From: Kitagawia praeruptora
Lineage: Eukaryota; Streptophyta; Magnoliopsida; Apiales; Apiaceae
Length of the DNA: 64,000 bases
Direction: 5' to 3'
NCBI GenBank assembly: GCA_037693485.1
Contig: CM075346.1
Coordinates: 123,554,001 to 123,618,000, forward strand
Made by a program: the position numbers and the translations under genes. Positions 34,543 to 46,048 of this stretch are shown one piece after another (the first letter of the stretch is position 1; the number at the start of each line of letters is the position of its first letter). Under the pieces are notes generated by a model. It searched no databases. It saw only the letters and a list, made by a program, of their open reading frames with translations, and was not told where the DNA came from.

Positions 34543-35054
34543 CCATCTTCAATCAGTTTCTTCGACATTACTATATGATGTCTGTGATGAAAACATCATT
34601 AATACTGAGAAACATGCTCTGCAAAGTTTGCAAGTTCTAGCTCAAAAGCTACAATTGTTATTTCCTTGAGCATAAGAGACCTCTCGTTGAGGCCTTCTAG
34701 GTAGTATCTAAAAATTGTTGAATCTGAAACTGGAGTTTTACTGCTTGACATGCCACATGATTTTAATATTGCTGCTTCACTACTTTCTTAGCCGGATGAA
34801 CAATTTTCTGCCTCTACATATGTTTCTTGTATCATCCGCAAACTTGTAACCTCTGCACTATCGACCATGCTACCAATCCAGGCCGGAAGATTACCTTCCT
34901 TATTGACTTGTTGTAGCGAAATAATGGTGAACCAGGATCCTGCAATCTTCTCAACCTGCTGTTTGTATTCTTGCCAAAACTTTGTTGATATATGCACAAA
35001 GGGCACAATCCACAAAGGGAACATGCTCGCTAAAGAGCAACCAACACATCGCAT
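34543..35054 (-). pseudogene. Unrecognised host-gene fragment, unit 1 copy
   Basis: A minus-strand reading includes MRCVGCSLASMFPLW, WQEYKQQVEKIAGSW and LPAWIGSMVDSAEVTSLRM; after a TAG it continues with KTPVSDSTIFRYYLEGLNER. It has normal protein composition and is conserved in the unit 2 copy, so it is probably a piece of a real plant gene. I do not recognise the family. It lies on the same strand as the neighbouring PPR and NT-C2 pieces. Confidence 0.45.
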
Positions 35055-35122
35055 GATGCATTAGTCCCATTGAACCAAGCTAAAGAAAATTCATTGACCA
35101 CATCGATTCTTTTAATAGTCTT

Positions 35123-35656
35123 CAATCAAACAATTCAGATGTGGGAGTTTTCTTGAATGGGTCTACCTGGACTAACATGGCAGACAATTGCTGTTTGGAA
35201 ATATGTTATCGGCCTTCATTCTGTAGTTCATCCCGTAAGCTAGAGTCTTGCCATTTACATAGGTTTTATCTAGAACTTGAAATTACCGGAGCTTGGTTAC
35301 ATAACCAGCTTGTCGCATTCTATGGAATATCTTTTCTACATTGTGTATATCACCCTACTTGGAATACTGCTCCATAATTGCAATGAATGAATTAAACAAA
35401 GGCTTCATCTACTTTTGCTGAATATCCTTGTGAAAAATTGAGTCCGTTTTTTTTTACCTCGCCAGCTTCCACATGAAGTCTGACAAGTTAATCCAAAACT
35501 AGGGGAACAATAATGCAACCACTCTCTTCCATTTGCTTCACCACAATAGCAGCTATATACTCATAAGTATTGGCATCAGATCGGAAAAGCTTCCAGATTC
35601 TAGCTACTTCATCTACCTTCCAAAGCAATGAGTAGAGGTCAACAATTTAGTGTTGT
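35123..35656 (-). pseudogene. PPR596/THA8-like pentatricopeptide fragment, unit 1 copy
   Basis: The minus strand reads, with several stops, LYSLLGKVDEVARIWKL, KQMEESGCIIVP, LHVEAGEV, then FNSFIAIMEQYSK, GDIHNVEKIFHRMRQAGY and ends VDPFKKTPTSELFD. This matches the C-terminal region of plant organellar PPR proteins like Arabidopsis At1g80270/At1g15480. Internal stops after SGCIIVPLVLD, QQK and YSK make it a pseudogene. The plus-strand ORF at 35141-35377 is its shadow. Confidence 0.75.
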
Positions 35657-35734
35657 ACTCATTGTCAATTCCATGTCCAAGCTGATCGTACTATGGAAGA
35701 CTAGTAATTTGTATCGAAGTTCCTTGCACAAAAG

Positions 35735-36217
35735 TTAACCAAATAGTAAATTCACCCCCCCACAAGTATCAACCTTTATATCAGATACTTGACACCGAAC
35801 TGGAGATAACTCAAACTCATTTTTTTTACTGACCCTGAACCAAACTACTAAGAGCTTAGCAGTGTAGGAGTCAGATGAATAAACATCGAATAGAGTGTTC
35901 GCTAAAGCTGCCAGAATTGCAGCCCTAGCCACCCCATCCTTTTCCTCCCACATAGTATAAGCCTTAACAGTTTCAGCTTTCTCCTTATCCACAACTGGTT
36001 TCTCATACTGCACCACCGACCATAGACCCTTTACCGTTAACCACAGTTTCATCTTTTTCTGCCAACGAGAAAAACCAACACCCCCACCGAATTTATCAGG
36101 CATACTTGACAAATCGATAGGCTGTGGGAAACGGTACGTAGTCCAATCAATGGTGGGTACAGTAACAGTAGACCCAGAGCCATTCTCAACAACAGGAGTT
36201 TTAGTTTCGTTAACCAT
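35735..36217 (-). pseudogene. Chimeric ORF across the duplication junction (copia-1 gag joined to NT-C2 fragment)
   Basis: Begins with the copia-1 gag start (MVNETKTPVV at 36217) and follows gag to about 35849 (SDSYTAKLL), then crosses the breakpoint into sequence that in unit 2 belongs to the NT-C2 gene fragment (FELSPVRCQVSDIKV) and stops at 35735. It has no zinc knuckle and no pol. It is a product of the rearrangement; expression is unknown, though the copia-1 LTR promoter (36261-37237) lies directly upstream. Confidence 0.8.
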
Positions 36218-36243
36218 CTTGTTAATTAACATTATGTAACACA

Positions 36244-36259
36244 AATAATCTCTTCAAGA
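36244..36259 (-). other. Copia-1 primer-site region, unit 2 copy
   Basis: Same 16-nt complement of the LTR as at 13503-13518; the partner is 36492-36507. Confidence 0.6.
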
Positions 36260-36260
36260 T

Positions 36261-37237
36261 TGTTGGGTATAATTAAACTACAGCAACAATGAGGCAGTGA
36301 TATATATTAAAACAAGAACATGCAATTAACCAATTAACAAAACAAAACACGAAGGCATAAACAAGAATTAGTCAGAGACTGTAATTAACAAGAAAAGTAA
36401 GAACACTTATCTCCCACAGAAGCTTTAGCAACTACTGATTAGAGAGAGAAGAACAGCTGAGTCACCAAGCCCTTCGAGAAGACTTGGCTGTTCTTGAAGA
36501 GATTATTGCCCCACTTACGTTGTGATTGGGTTGCAGCAATATCACTTCCAGGATAAAATAGCACAGATCAATGGATTCACAAATACTCCAGTGATCAACA
36601 GCGACCAACACCTCAGTTCGCCTGAGAATTATGTGTTTCTTCTGAATGTATCGAGAGAGAACAGAGAAAGAAGAAAACAGATCGTGTTTCTATCCTTAGG
36701 ATGTATCTTCTTTCTGTATTGTATATATAATACCAAAAATAAACGTAACTGATACTCCATAAAAGAAAAGTAAATATTCTGATTTAATTTTACTACATCA
36801 GGATTTATTTTTCAGTTACAGTAGCATCAGGATTTGGTCATCAGTAATATCAGAATTTAGTGTCCATTAGGATCAGAATTTAGTGCTCATCAGGAACTGA
36901 TATCCATCAGGATATAGCCCATCAGTAATTGATGTCTGACCAAGTCCATGAGGATCTATTCCAAGTACTGATCCAAATTTCCATCGGGATTTAATCCTAA
37001 TACTGATCCAAATTTCCAGTACTGTTGTAACAAATAAATCTGAAACATGTTAAAATAAATCAATAATCAATTCTTCTTTCAACTCAATTTATTTATGGAT
37101 TCCACTAAGAAAATGTCTTAGATCCAAACATGAAAGTTTAAATCCTCATTACAAGGAACAACCTCCACTTGTTAGTTTCCGGAAATTACATCAATAACAT
37201 TATTATTAATATGCCTCAAACTTTCCATTTTCTAACC
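36261..37237 (-). repeat. Copia-1 LTR, unit 2 copy
   Basis: 977 bp, same length and same terminal mutation (TTCTAACC) and TATAT flank as 13520-14496, confirming it arose by segmental duplication and not a fresh insertion. Confidence 0.95.
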
Positions 37238-37242
37238 TATAT

Positions 37243-38674
37243 TCCTGGTTAGTCTTTAGTTCCACTTATCCAATATCCGTATTATATCCTAGAAAATACT
37301 ACTAATGAAGAGTAAATCGACCACTCCTCAATCCTTCAGCAAAGGAGAACATCTGAAGAATACAATTAGTACTAAATACTTTTGTACCCGAGCTTCATGA
37401 TTTCAGAGAAGCATTCTTTTAAAGAGTCTGGGAGATCAAGTTTAGAATCTGTGTCAGCTTGATGTCAAGTATATTAATTGGGAGGATAAGTAATTTTGTG
37501 ATTAAGAAAGAATTTTAATAGAAACTAGATAAGGATATTTTAGTCAAAAAATAAGTTAGGTGCTATATAGCACCTCTTTAAAATTACTGTATAATTTATA
37601 TATATATTTTTTGGAATCAAAACTAAAATAAAAAACATAAATATAATTGTAGATTTTTTCTTTTCAGGAATATAATTGTCTCTTATTACTTCGTTTCTTG
37701 TATATGTCAAACCCTAAATGTGGTATCCGATTTACTTTTGAAACACTACTATAGAACAGGATCGTAATTGTTTTTAATATACACCTCCTTCGGGTCCAAT
37801 TGTTAAGCAACCGAGATTAAGTGAGTCGGTGAAAATTAAGAGAAAAACCCGAACACGCCTTTCGTGTTGCTAGTAGAGCAAACTTAGTTAATTTTAAATT
37901 TTAATTATTTGTGTACGGAGTGGCATTGCCAAAAAATTGAGTCGTCGGAGTCAAAAAAAATTCTAAAATTATGAGAATAAATATATTAATTTAAAATTTA
38001 AATTATGAAGAACAAAATTACTATGTACACTTTGATGGGGTTAAATTTATATTTACTACTACAAAAATATATTTTTAGTGGGATTAAATTTAATTTTTTC
38101 CACTATAAATATTTTTTCAAAAAAATTATATATACAAAAATTTCATTTTTTTTAAAATTTCAATGATGTCGATTACACCCGCCGGTGATATATTGGTTAT
38201 GTCCCTGTATGTATGAACATATTTTTAGATTATAATAAATTTAAAATGTAAAAATTAAATTGCCCATTCTTTTTAAGGATCTAGAATGGTAGTAGCTATT
38301 TTTATTTTTATCTTTTGAAAAGAGGTTGCTAGTAGAGTAAAGAATCTGAAACTTTTTAAGAAATAAAGTAAGTAATATAAACATGAGCAATTGGGATCCT
38401 AAATGGTTCTCAAATTTCTTCTCAAAGTGATCGCACATATGAATATATGGAAAACCTTTTTATTTTAAAAATATACATCCAATAAGATGTTATCAACTAA
38501 ATATTTGAAAATCATATTAAAAATACTTTTAGAAATTCTACATTTTTTTTTTTTTTAAACATTAGTAAACTTATTAATGAAAAGGGAAAGTAAACACATA
38601 GAGACACCAAAAGCCAAGACAAAGTCAAGTCAAATTCAATGTTTACCCATTCATTTTCCTCGCATAGCCGTAAT
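37243..38674. other. Non-coding DNA, unit 2 counterpart of 14502-16776
   Basis: Same sequence as unit 1 without the 825-bp MITE; the empty site is near 37909. No gene seen. Confidence 0.6.
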
Positions 38675-39548
38675 TAGGGCTGTAAATGAGTCAAACCGAG
38701 CCGAACTCTTACCTGTTCGTGTATCAGCTCGTTATAAATACATCGAACTCGAACTCGAGCTCGAACTTTGATCGAGCCAATATTTTTGTTTGTGTATCGA
38801 CTCGTTAAGAAAATTTTTATTCACGAACATGTTCGCTAACAGTTCACGAACATGTCTAACGAGCTACTATTCACAAACATCTCATAAATAGTGTTCATGA
38901 TTTCGTGTTCATGAACACTTCAACCATTTTTTTCTAGAAAATTTTTAATGCAATTAAAATAAAAATAAAATTGGGGGATGAAACATTGAAAACTCGAGAA
39001 ATGTTTCGATTTTAGACTTATCAAGGAATCAAATTTGGACCAAGTTTAGTTAATACATAACGAACTAATGTTATAATTTATAATGTAACATATGTATAAT
39101 TTAATTATTATTAATAAAAATAATTTATAAATTTAAACAAAGAAAATATAATGAATAGACAAAATAAAACTAACATATTACTTCGTAACACTTACTTATA
39201 CAATTATTTACAAATTATCGTGAATTCAAGAACTCTCGTTAAATGTTAAAGAAATTATGTTCACGAACGTATATATATGAAGTTTATGCACAAACTTATT
39301 CATGAACCATATTTACGAACAAGGTTCACGAACTATATTAATGAACTTGCTCATGAACTATATAATCGAACTTGCTCGCGAACTTTCGAGCCGAACTATG
39401 TCGTGTTTAGGTTCAGCTCATTTACGAGACGAACCTCAAAATCATGTTCATGTTCGACTCGTTTACAAATCGAACTGAACTCGAATCGAACTTTTTTCGA
39501 ACCGGACACCGAACTGTTCGTAAGCATATCGACTCATTTACAACCCTA
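38675..39548. mobile_element. hAT-type MITE, unit 2 copy
   Basis: Counterpart of 16777-17650, same GCCGTAAT duplication; the right terminus has one substitution (ACAACCCTA). Confidence 0.9.
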
Positions 39549-39679
39549 GCCGTAATACATTATTTTAATTGTTAGACTCTAATGCTTCACATATATTTTG
39601 GTGATACTAACAATTTCGTAGTTGTACTGTAACTCATGTTTTAGATCAAAGAGTTGATCACTACAACCTCAATCATTGT

Positions 39680-39951
39680 TGAGTAAAAAGCAAAACAGTG
39701 ATCGTAATTTATATTGAATTACAAAAAAATGATTGAAATTTCAGATTTTCATTTAAGTGACCATACTTTATTTTTTATTTTTAAAATAGTGACCAATTTT
39801 TTTTTGATTTTTAAAGTAAATGATCAAAATTGTTTTTAATTTTTAAAATAGTGGTCAAGAAATAAAGATCGATAACCACTAAATTAAAAATCTGAAAATT
39901 CGACTACTTTTTTGCAATTTCAATGTAAAGTGACCACCATTTTACTTCTGA
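39680..39951. mobile_element. Palindromic MITE relic, unit 2 copy
   Basis: Counterpart of 17782-18053. Confidence 0.5.
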
Positions 39952-40004
39952 GAAAAGGAACCTAAGATACATCTTAAGTAATTTCCTAAGATTTTAGTAC
40001 AAAA

Positions 40005-40262
40005 TAATATAATATTATTAAAATTGATTTTACAAAAATACCCATCCATATTTGCAAATAAAATTGTTTGTATCTCATCTAACTTATCTAATGTATGGTT
40101 CCCTAATCTTTCTACCATTTACTCATCTTTGTTTAAACCTTGATGTCCTAACCAGATAATTTAGTAGTATTGAGTTAATCAAGGTTCAAACGACCCCCGT
40201 AGTTGTATCATAGGCATAAGGTTTAGTTGGACTATAATGTGCCTGTTTGGCAAATCTGCCAA
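40005..40262. other. 258 bp present only in unit 2
   Basis: Lies between ACAAAA and GTAACTT, which are directly joined in unit 1 (18107/18108). It contains a MITE-like terminus (GTGCCTGTTTGGCAAATC) that continues into sequence shared by both units, so loss from unit 1 is likelier than gain in unit 2. Confidence 0.6.
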
Positions 40263-41980
40263 GTAACTTATAAGTAACTTATTTTGGAAAAAATTCGTAT
40301 TTATATACTTTTTGTTAGAGAAAAATGTGTATGGGAAGTTTAATATTCGTTATCTTGCAAAAATAAGTTACTTATTTCAGAAAAAAGTACATATTTCCTA
40401 ATTTTTTTCCAGAATAAGTAACTTATTTCTGAAAAATAAAAGTTCCCGCCCTATATCTTTAACAAAGATAAAACTGCAACCTTTACCCAGATCCATCAAC
40501 GTACCTTAAACCACACGCCCCATTGGTAAGGCTTCCATAATGAAAGCAGCTTAGATTAAGACTTGCATTCAGAGTCTAGGGATTTCCTTGTGGATCAAAT
40601 ACTCTGTTCAAGACATAGTTTTTTTTGGAAGTAGCAATATACCAAATGTTTGCCAATTGTGAGAGGCTATTGTGAAAGATATTAACATATAAGCACAATA
40701 GCATGTCATTTTTGTTCTGTTTCGTCGAATGGAAGTTGTATGGGTAAATTAAATCTGCTAGACCAAACCATGTAAACATTGTGTGTTCTTGTTATTTATT
40801 TGAAAATTAGCATTCAAGTGAAAATTTCTAATTTCGCAGATATTGCATTAAAGATATTCACTCACTGCAAGGATGATCATAAAATAGAACTGACATACTG
40901 GGATATTTGGCTAATAGTCCTTCTCCATTTGACCCGCTTATAAACTGTTTAGTCATATTTTATTGTTAAAATTTTAAGTTATATATATTTTGTATTATTA
41001 AAATTAATTTTTAATTTTATAAATTTCATGAATATAATTATTATTGTAATTATTTATTTTAATTGTTATTTTAAAGTACATACGTATATATTAAAATATT
41101 ATGTAAAAGTTTTTTTTTAAAATAATGTAAAACTTGTTTTTTTTTTAACTTTTATTTAGTAGAAAGCGTGAAATTTATCCAATTATGTAGACCTTTTTTC
41201 GATTTCTATACAAAATTTTCTATATTTTAAGTATTTTCCAGATTTTATGTAATTTTTAACTCTATAGTTTATAATAAGTGTGATGCACAGATGTTTTTTT
41301 AAATTTTTTTTTATCTTATTACCCATATTTTCAAATATATTATTTTTAATTAGTAGGAAAAAAATAATATATAATAATAAAATATTATAACAAATTTTTG
41401 ATAATATTTTAAACGATAATATTTTAATTTTTAACTATAACATGTTGTTGACGAAAATTTTTGGGGGTAGTTTATAAGATAATATAAATGTGTAATAATA
41501 TTTTATTAAAAATAGATAATAATTTTTTATTATAATATGATGTTGACGGGAATTGAATATATACGTAGTTTATAAAATAATATTATACATGTTTTATAAA
41601 GATATGTTGTTGTTGGGATTCGAACCTTGAACTATAAAGTGAATATTGTTTTAGGATTAGATCCAACGATTCTCATTTATCTGTCTTAGGATTATTTAGT
41701 GTACCAAATAAAGTGACGAAACTATCAACCAACCTGGTATATTTTACTTATAATAGTATAGTATAGATTATGGATCAGGTTTTCATAAAAAAAAGTTATG
41801 CTACCCAAGAACAAGTAGTAGTTGACGTAAAAATAATTTGTTCCCCCTGCAATACAAAGGGCAGGTGTAAAGACACATTGTCCTATATAATGTCCCACCA
41901 TTTCAGGTTTTACTCTCCACATAATCATCTACTTGTCTCGTATTTTTGTTAATTCTCTGTTCAGTATTCCCTGGAAGCAT
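40263..41980. other. AT-rich non-coding region, unit 2
   Basis: Counterpart of 18108-19827; no gene. Confidence 0.5.
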
Positions 41981-42527
41981 GGTATTGAAGGGTAGTTTAA
42001 GTTTAGTAAGGATAGTTTAGTAATTGTCTACTTGGTTCTATATCAAGTCTTTTTTACTTTCATCATTGGCAAGACCATTACAATGTAGTTCATTAATATA
42101 TTTCAGCTTGTACATATGGTAGTCTTCTTCTTCTTCTTCTTCTTTATTGTTCTTATTTATCTTCCACTAATTTCAACATATAAAAGTTATTATGGTATCA
42201 GAGCTCAGGTACGCCGATGTCTCAGGTTCGACTCTCTGCGATCACCAATATTCTCAGAATTTATTATGGACACGAAAGACAATTTATGCTCCAAAGATGA
42301 GCGCCCATGATCCGCTCTTCGACTCATAAATGGGCTTTCGAGTGAGGGGGAGTGTTAGAGTATAATATAAGATCCATATAAGGTCTCTCTATAACACCTT
42401 ATAAGGTTTTAGATGGAACGGTTCCTTAACATGGTCTTGCCAATAATGAAAGTAAAAGAGGCTCTATATAGGGCAAAGTAGACAATTACTAAACTACCCT
42501 TACTACACTTAAAATATCCTTCAATAC
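41981..42527. mobile_element. Palindromic retroelement relic, unit 2 copy
   Basis: Inverted arms at about 41981-42078 and 42429-42527, PBS TGGTATCAGAGC at 42193-42204, purine run GAGGGGGAG before the LTR-like core 42353-42431, and an opposed purine run (minus strand GAGGGGGAAG) at 42527-42536. Confidence 0.55.
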
Positions 42528-42536
42528 TTCCCCCTC

Positions 42537-42960
42537 AAGCCAATGAGTGAGAACAAAGTGAAACTCTTGGCTTGAAGTTAAAAACTCTTGGCTCTGGCTC
42601 TGGATCGCGTCTCTGGTGCGTGGCTCGCGACTCACAGCGCTGGCTCGTGACTCTGACTCGTGGCTCGCGGCTCTGGGCTCATGGTTCTAGCTCTGGCTTC
42701 TTCTTCTTTCTCCAGTAACTTCAGAATTTGGTGGAATCTTCTCCCCAATAATTTCTGAATTTGGTGGAATCTTCTTTGTCCCTAGTAATTTCAGAATTTG
42801 GTGGAATCTTCTCCCCAGTAATTTCTGAATTTAGTGGAATCTTCCATATAAATGATAGCAATGACTTTCATCTTCACAAACAATGACAATTACTTCCATT
42901 TAAATGATGGCAATGACTTCTATATTTAAATGATGGTAATAACTTCCATCTTTAAATGAT
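42537..42960. repeat. Tandem low-complexity block, unit 2 copy
   Basis: Same GGCTC, CAGAATTTGGTGGAATCTTC and AATGATGG patterns as 20405-20806. Confidence 0.6.
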
Positions 42961-42965
42961 GGAAA

Positions 42966-43515
42966 TGTTAGGTCGAATACACAAAATATAATCAAGTACT
43001 GTATGAGAGATTAAAAAGAACACACGTTTTTCTAATTAAAAACTGATTGGAATTTATAATTTCACTCTCAGTGATGTAAAATATCATAGAGAGCTGCTTA
43101 GGTTACAATGAATCAATCTATCAATATTCGATACCCTTCTAGGGTTAACCTAACTGTATTTATAAAAGATACAGCTGTTATACAATTGTAAATTGATACT
43201 CCTACAATTAAGCTATACAATTGATATCAATTACGATTGCTACACGTCTTCTAAGTCAACTCAATCTCTTTGATAGCTATCCAATCTTCAAAGATATTGC
43301 TTCCATGTTTATCTTCAATTAATCTTCAATCACCGTTGACTTGTAGACGCTTCCGCCAGACAGAGTTTAACAAACTCTGTTGCGCTTCCAATAATCAGCG
43401 TTTGCGCTTCCATCTATCAGCGTTTATTCAAACTCTGACTGCTTCCAGCTTAAACTTTGTTTTAACACTGTATCACTTAAACACTGATTATTAATTACAT
43501 CAATTATATCTAACA
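42966..43515 (-). repeat. Copia-2 solo LTR
   Basis: One complete 550-bp LTR flanked by GGAAA on both sides (42961-42965, 43516-43520), at the site where unit 1 has the whole element. It shares some variants with each LTR of the full copy. This is the expected product of recombination between the two LTRs. Confidence 0.95.
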
Positions 43516-43526
43516 GGAAATGTCTT

Positions 43527-44038
43527 CCATCTTCAATCAGTTTCTTCGACATTACTATATGATGTCTGTGATGAAAACATCATGAATACTGAGAAACATG
43601 CTCTACGAAGTTTGCAAGTTCTAGCTCAAAAGCTACAATTGTTATTTCCTTGAGCATAAGAGACCTCTCGTTGAGGCCTTCTAGGTAGTATCTAAAAATT
43701 GTTGAATCTGAAACTGGAGTTTTACTGCTTGACATGCCACATGATTTTAATATTGCTGCTTCACTACTTTCTTAGCCGGATGAACAATTTTCTGCCTCTA
43801 CATATGTTTCTTGTATCATCCGCAAACTTGTAACCTCTGCACTATCGACCATGCTACCAATCCAGGCAGGAAGATTACCTTCCTTATTGACTTGCTGCAG
43901 GGAAATAATGGTGAACCAGGATCCTGCAATCTTCTCAATCTGCTGTTTGTATTCTTGCCAAAACTTTGTTGATATATGCACAAAGGGCACAATCCACAAA
44001 GGGAACATGCTCGCTAAAGAGCAACCAACACATCGCAT
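43527..44038 (-). pseudogene. Unrecognised host-gene fragment, unit 2 copy
   Basis: Counterpart of 34543-35054 with the same stop after ENCSSG. Family not recognised. Confidence 0.45.
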
Positions 44039-44106
44039 GATGCATTAGTCCCATTGAACCAAGCTAAAGAAAATTCATTGACCACATCGATTCTTTTAAT
44101 AGTCTT

Positions 44107-44640
44107 CAATCAAACAATTCAGATGTGGGAGTTTTCTTGAATGGGTCTACCTGGACTAACATGGCAGACAATTGCTGTTTGGAAATATGTTATCGGCCTT
44201 CATTCTGTAGTTCATCCCGTAAGCTAGAGTCTTGCCATTTACATAGGTTTTATCTAGAACTTGAAATTACCGGAGCTTGGTTACATAACCAGCTTGTCGC
44301 ATTCTATGGAATATCTTTTCTACATTGTGTATATCACCCTACTTGGAATACTGCTCCATAATTGCAATGAATGAATTAAACAAAGGCTTCATCTACTTTT
44401 GCTGAATATCCTTGTGAAAAATTGAGTCCATTTTTTTTTACCTCGCCAGCTTCCACATGAAGTCTGACAAGTTAATCCAAAACTAGGGGAACAATAATGC
44501 AACCACTCTCTTCCATCTGCTTCACCACAATAGCAGCTATATACTCATAAGTATTGGCATCAGATCGGAAAAGCTTCCAGATTCTAGCTACTTCATCTAC
44601 CTTCCCAAGCAATGAGTAGAGGTCATCAATTTAGTGTTGT
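44107..44640 (-). pseudogene. PPR596/THA8-like pentatricopeptide fragment, unit 2 copy
   Basis: Counterpart of 35123-35656, with the same internal stops, so decay predates the duplication. Only the last third or so of the protein is represented; the start and most repeats are missing. The parent gene acts in organelle RNA metabolism in plants; this copy cannot. Confidence 0.78.
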
Positions 44641-44742
44641 ACTCATTGTCAATTCCATGTCCAAGCTGATCGTACTATGGAAGACTAGTAATTTGTATCG
44701 AAGTTCCTTGCACAAAAGTTAACCAAATAGTAAATTCACCCC

Positions 44743-45485
44743 CCCCACAAGTAGCAACCTTTATATCAGATACTTGACACCGAACTGGAGATAACTCAAA
44801 CTCATTTACTGACCCTGAACCAAACTTCTATCTGAAGCTGAGCCTCCCGACCAATCAATGTTGAATGGCTGATGCACTTATTTATCTTTTGGAGCCTCAT
44901 TTTCCGTCCTCTTTGGTGCCAAAGAATTCCATCTCACGGGCATAGAGTTTCCAGCATTTTCTGTCTTGTCAGAACGACGATCACTAAAGCTGTTGTTCCG
45001 TTCAGTTTCAGGAGATGTTTTTATATTATCATCTTCAAGGAAATCAAGGCCACTATCTTTAAATGGATCAACCAGTTGACTTTTCAAGCTTTTTGGATCT
45101 TCATTTTGTCCACCATCTCTAGAACTCTTTTCATTATTTTCCTGCATCTTCCGAATGCCAATATTCAAACTAGCACCTGAATTCGTGAAACTAAGAGGCA
45201 AAGAAACTAGTAATGGTTGTGTAGCCTCTGCAAATTCCGCAAAATCAAGTGAAGCCTCACCTAAATAACCCGATTTCGAAGAACCTATAGAGATAATAAA
45301 ATGAAAGACATTTTCTTTAAAGAAAATATAAAATATGGGAAATTGTTGGCTTTCAAACAGTTTCTGGTACTATCGAGATCATCACTTTCTTTTTGCCTTT
45401 AAATTTTGGCACCTGAGTAGCTTGAAATTGAAACTCAAAAACAACTCTTCTGTTTGTCACTTCTCCATCTTGAGGATTTGAACAT
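44743..45485 (-). pseudogene. NT-C2 domain (EEIG1/EHBP1-type) coiled-coil protein fragment
   Basis: ATG at 45485 begins MFKSSRWRSDKQK, the usual start of plant NT-C2 proteins (Arabidopsis At5g52280/At1g63300 type). After a short frameshift it continues VVFEFQFQATQVPKFKG to about 45355. A splice-acceptor-like CTATAG precedes the next piece (about 45286), which reads SSKSGYLGEASLDFAEF and LNIGIRKMQ, then a hydrophilic region to 44878, and DWSGGSASDRS beyond. The second half of the first exon is missing and a stop lies near 44878. Retained intron-like sequence argues for capture of genomic DNA, not spliced RNA. Confidence 0.8.
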
Positions 45486-45695
45486 CTTTTCTGGGTTTTT
45501 TTTAAAGATTTCTCTGGATTTGAAACAATGGGGTGATCAGCCTTTTGGATATAGATTGATTCTTGACGTAAAGCTAAAGGTAATTAATACAATTACATGA
45601 GTTATATGTATACCAAGTTGCCCATGTTTATTCCAACCATCATCACTATCAAACTCATATCCCCATGCCAATTTCCATACCAAAAACATCCATAA

Positions 45696-45998
45696 CTACA
45701 TCATCATACATCTTATTTCACAAAACCCAGTTATCAAAGAATTCCAAGAAACAAGACTTCCCTCAGACACTTCATCAAACACCTTCTTTGCCAACCTCAT
45801 ATCACCACACTTACCATACACATCCACCAGTGCACTACCCACAAATAAATACAACTCAAACCCACATTTACATATCAAATATTGAACCTTTTCCCAATAA
45901 AAAACAACTTCAATTGCAGCACAAACAAGCAAAATAGTAGAAAAACTGAACTCATAAGGCAAAACACTAGAACCAATAATTTTCTTGAAAAAGATCAA
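45696..45998 (-). pseudogene. PLS-type pentatricopeptide repeat fragment
   Basis: One open stretch reads FFKKIIGSSVLPYEFSFST, then ICKCGFELYLFVGSALVDVY, GKCGDMRLAKKVFDEV and LVSWNSLITGF. These are the consecutive P, L and S motif patterns of plant organellar RNA-editing PPR proteins. About two repeats are present, with no start, no E/DYW tail and no transit peptide, so it is a gene fragment. It lies directly inside the PBS of the putative capturing element, sense with the other fragments. Confidence 0.8.
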
Positions 45999-46035
45999 AG
46001 AAGAGAACCCACTAAACTACCCCAAAATAATCGGA

Positions 46036-46048
46036 GGCTCTGACACCA
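46036..46048 (-). other. Minus-strand primer-binding-site-like sequence
   Basis: TGGTGTCAGAGCC on the minus strand, one mismatch from the initiator-Met PBS, directly against the TTAACA end of the LTR-like repeat. Confidence 0.65.

Larger units (their letters stand above)
13108..35846. repeat. Tandem segmental duplication, unit 1
   Basis: It begins inside copia-1 gag (TAAGAGCTTAGCAG) and ends inside the NT-C2 gene fragment (CTGAACCAAACT). The same sequence, in the same order and orientation, restarts at 35849 after a two-base filler (AC). This unit carries full-length copia-2 and an extra 825-bp MITE, and lacks a 258-bp stretch present in unit 2. Confidence 0.93.
35849..44826. repeat. Tandem segmental duplication, unit 2
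   Basis: Collinear with 13108-35846. Differences: copia-2 reduced to a solo LTR, no MITE at the 15168 site, 258 extra bases at 40005-40262, and scattered substitutions. After 44826 the sequence continues into the rest of the NT-C2 fragment, so this is the ancestral right boundary. Confidence 0.93.

Noticed and set aside
35141..35377. Conserved 78-codon plus-strand ORF present in both units
   Set aside because: It is the antisense of the PPR fragment; conservation only reflects the recent duplication.
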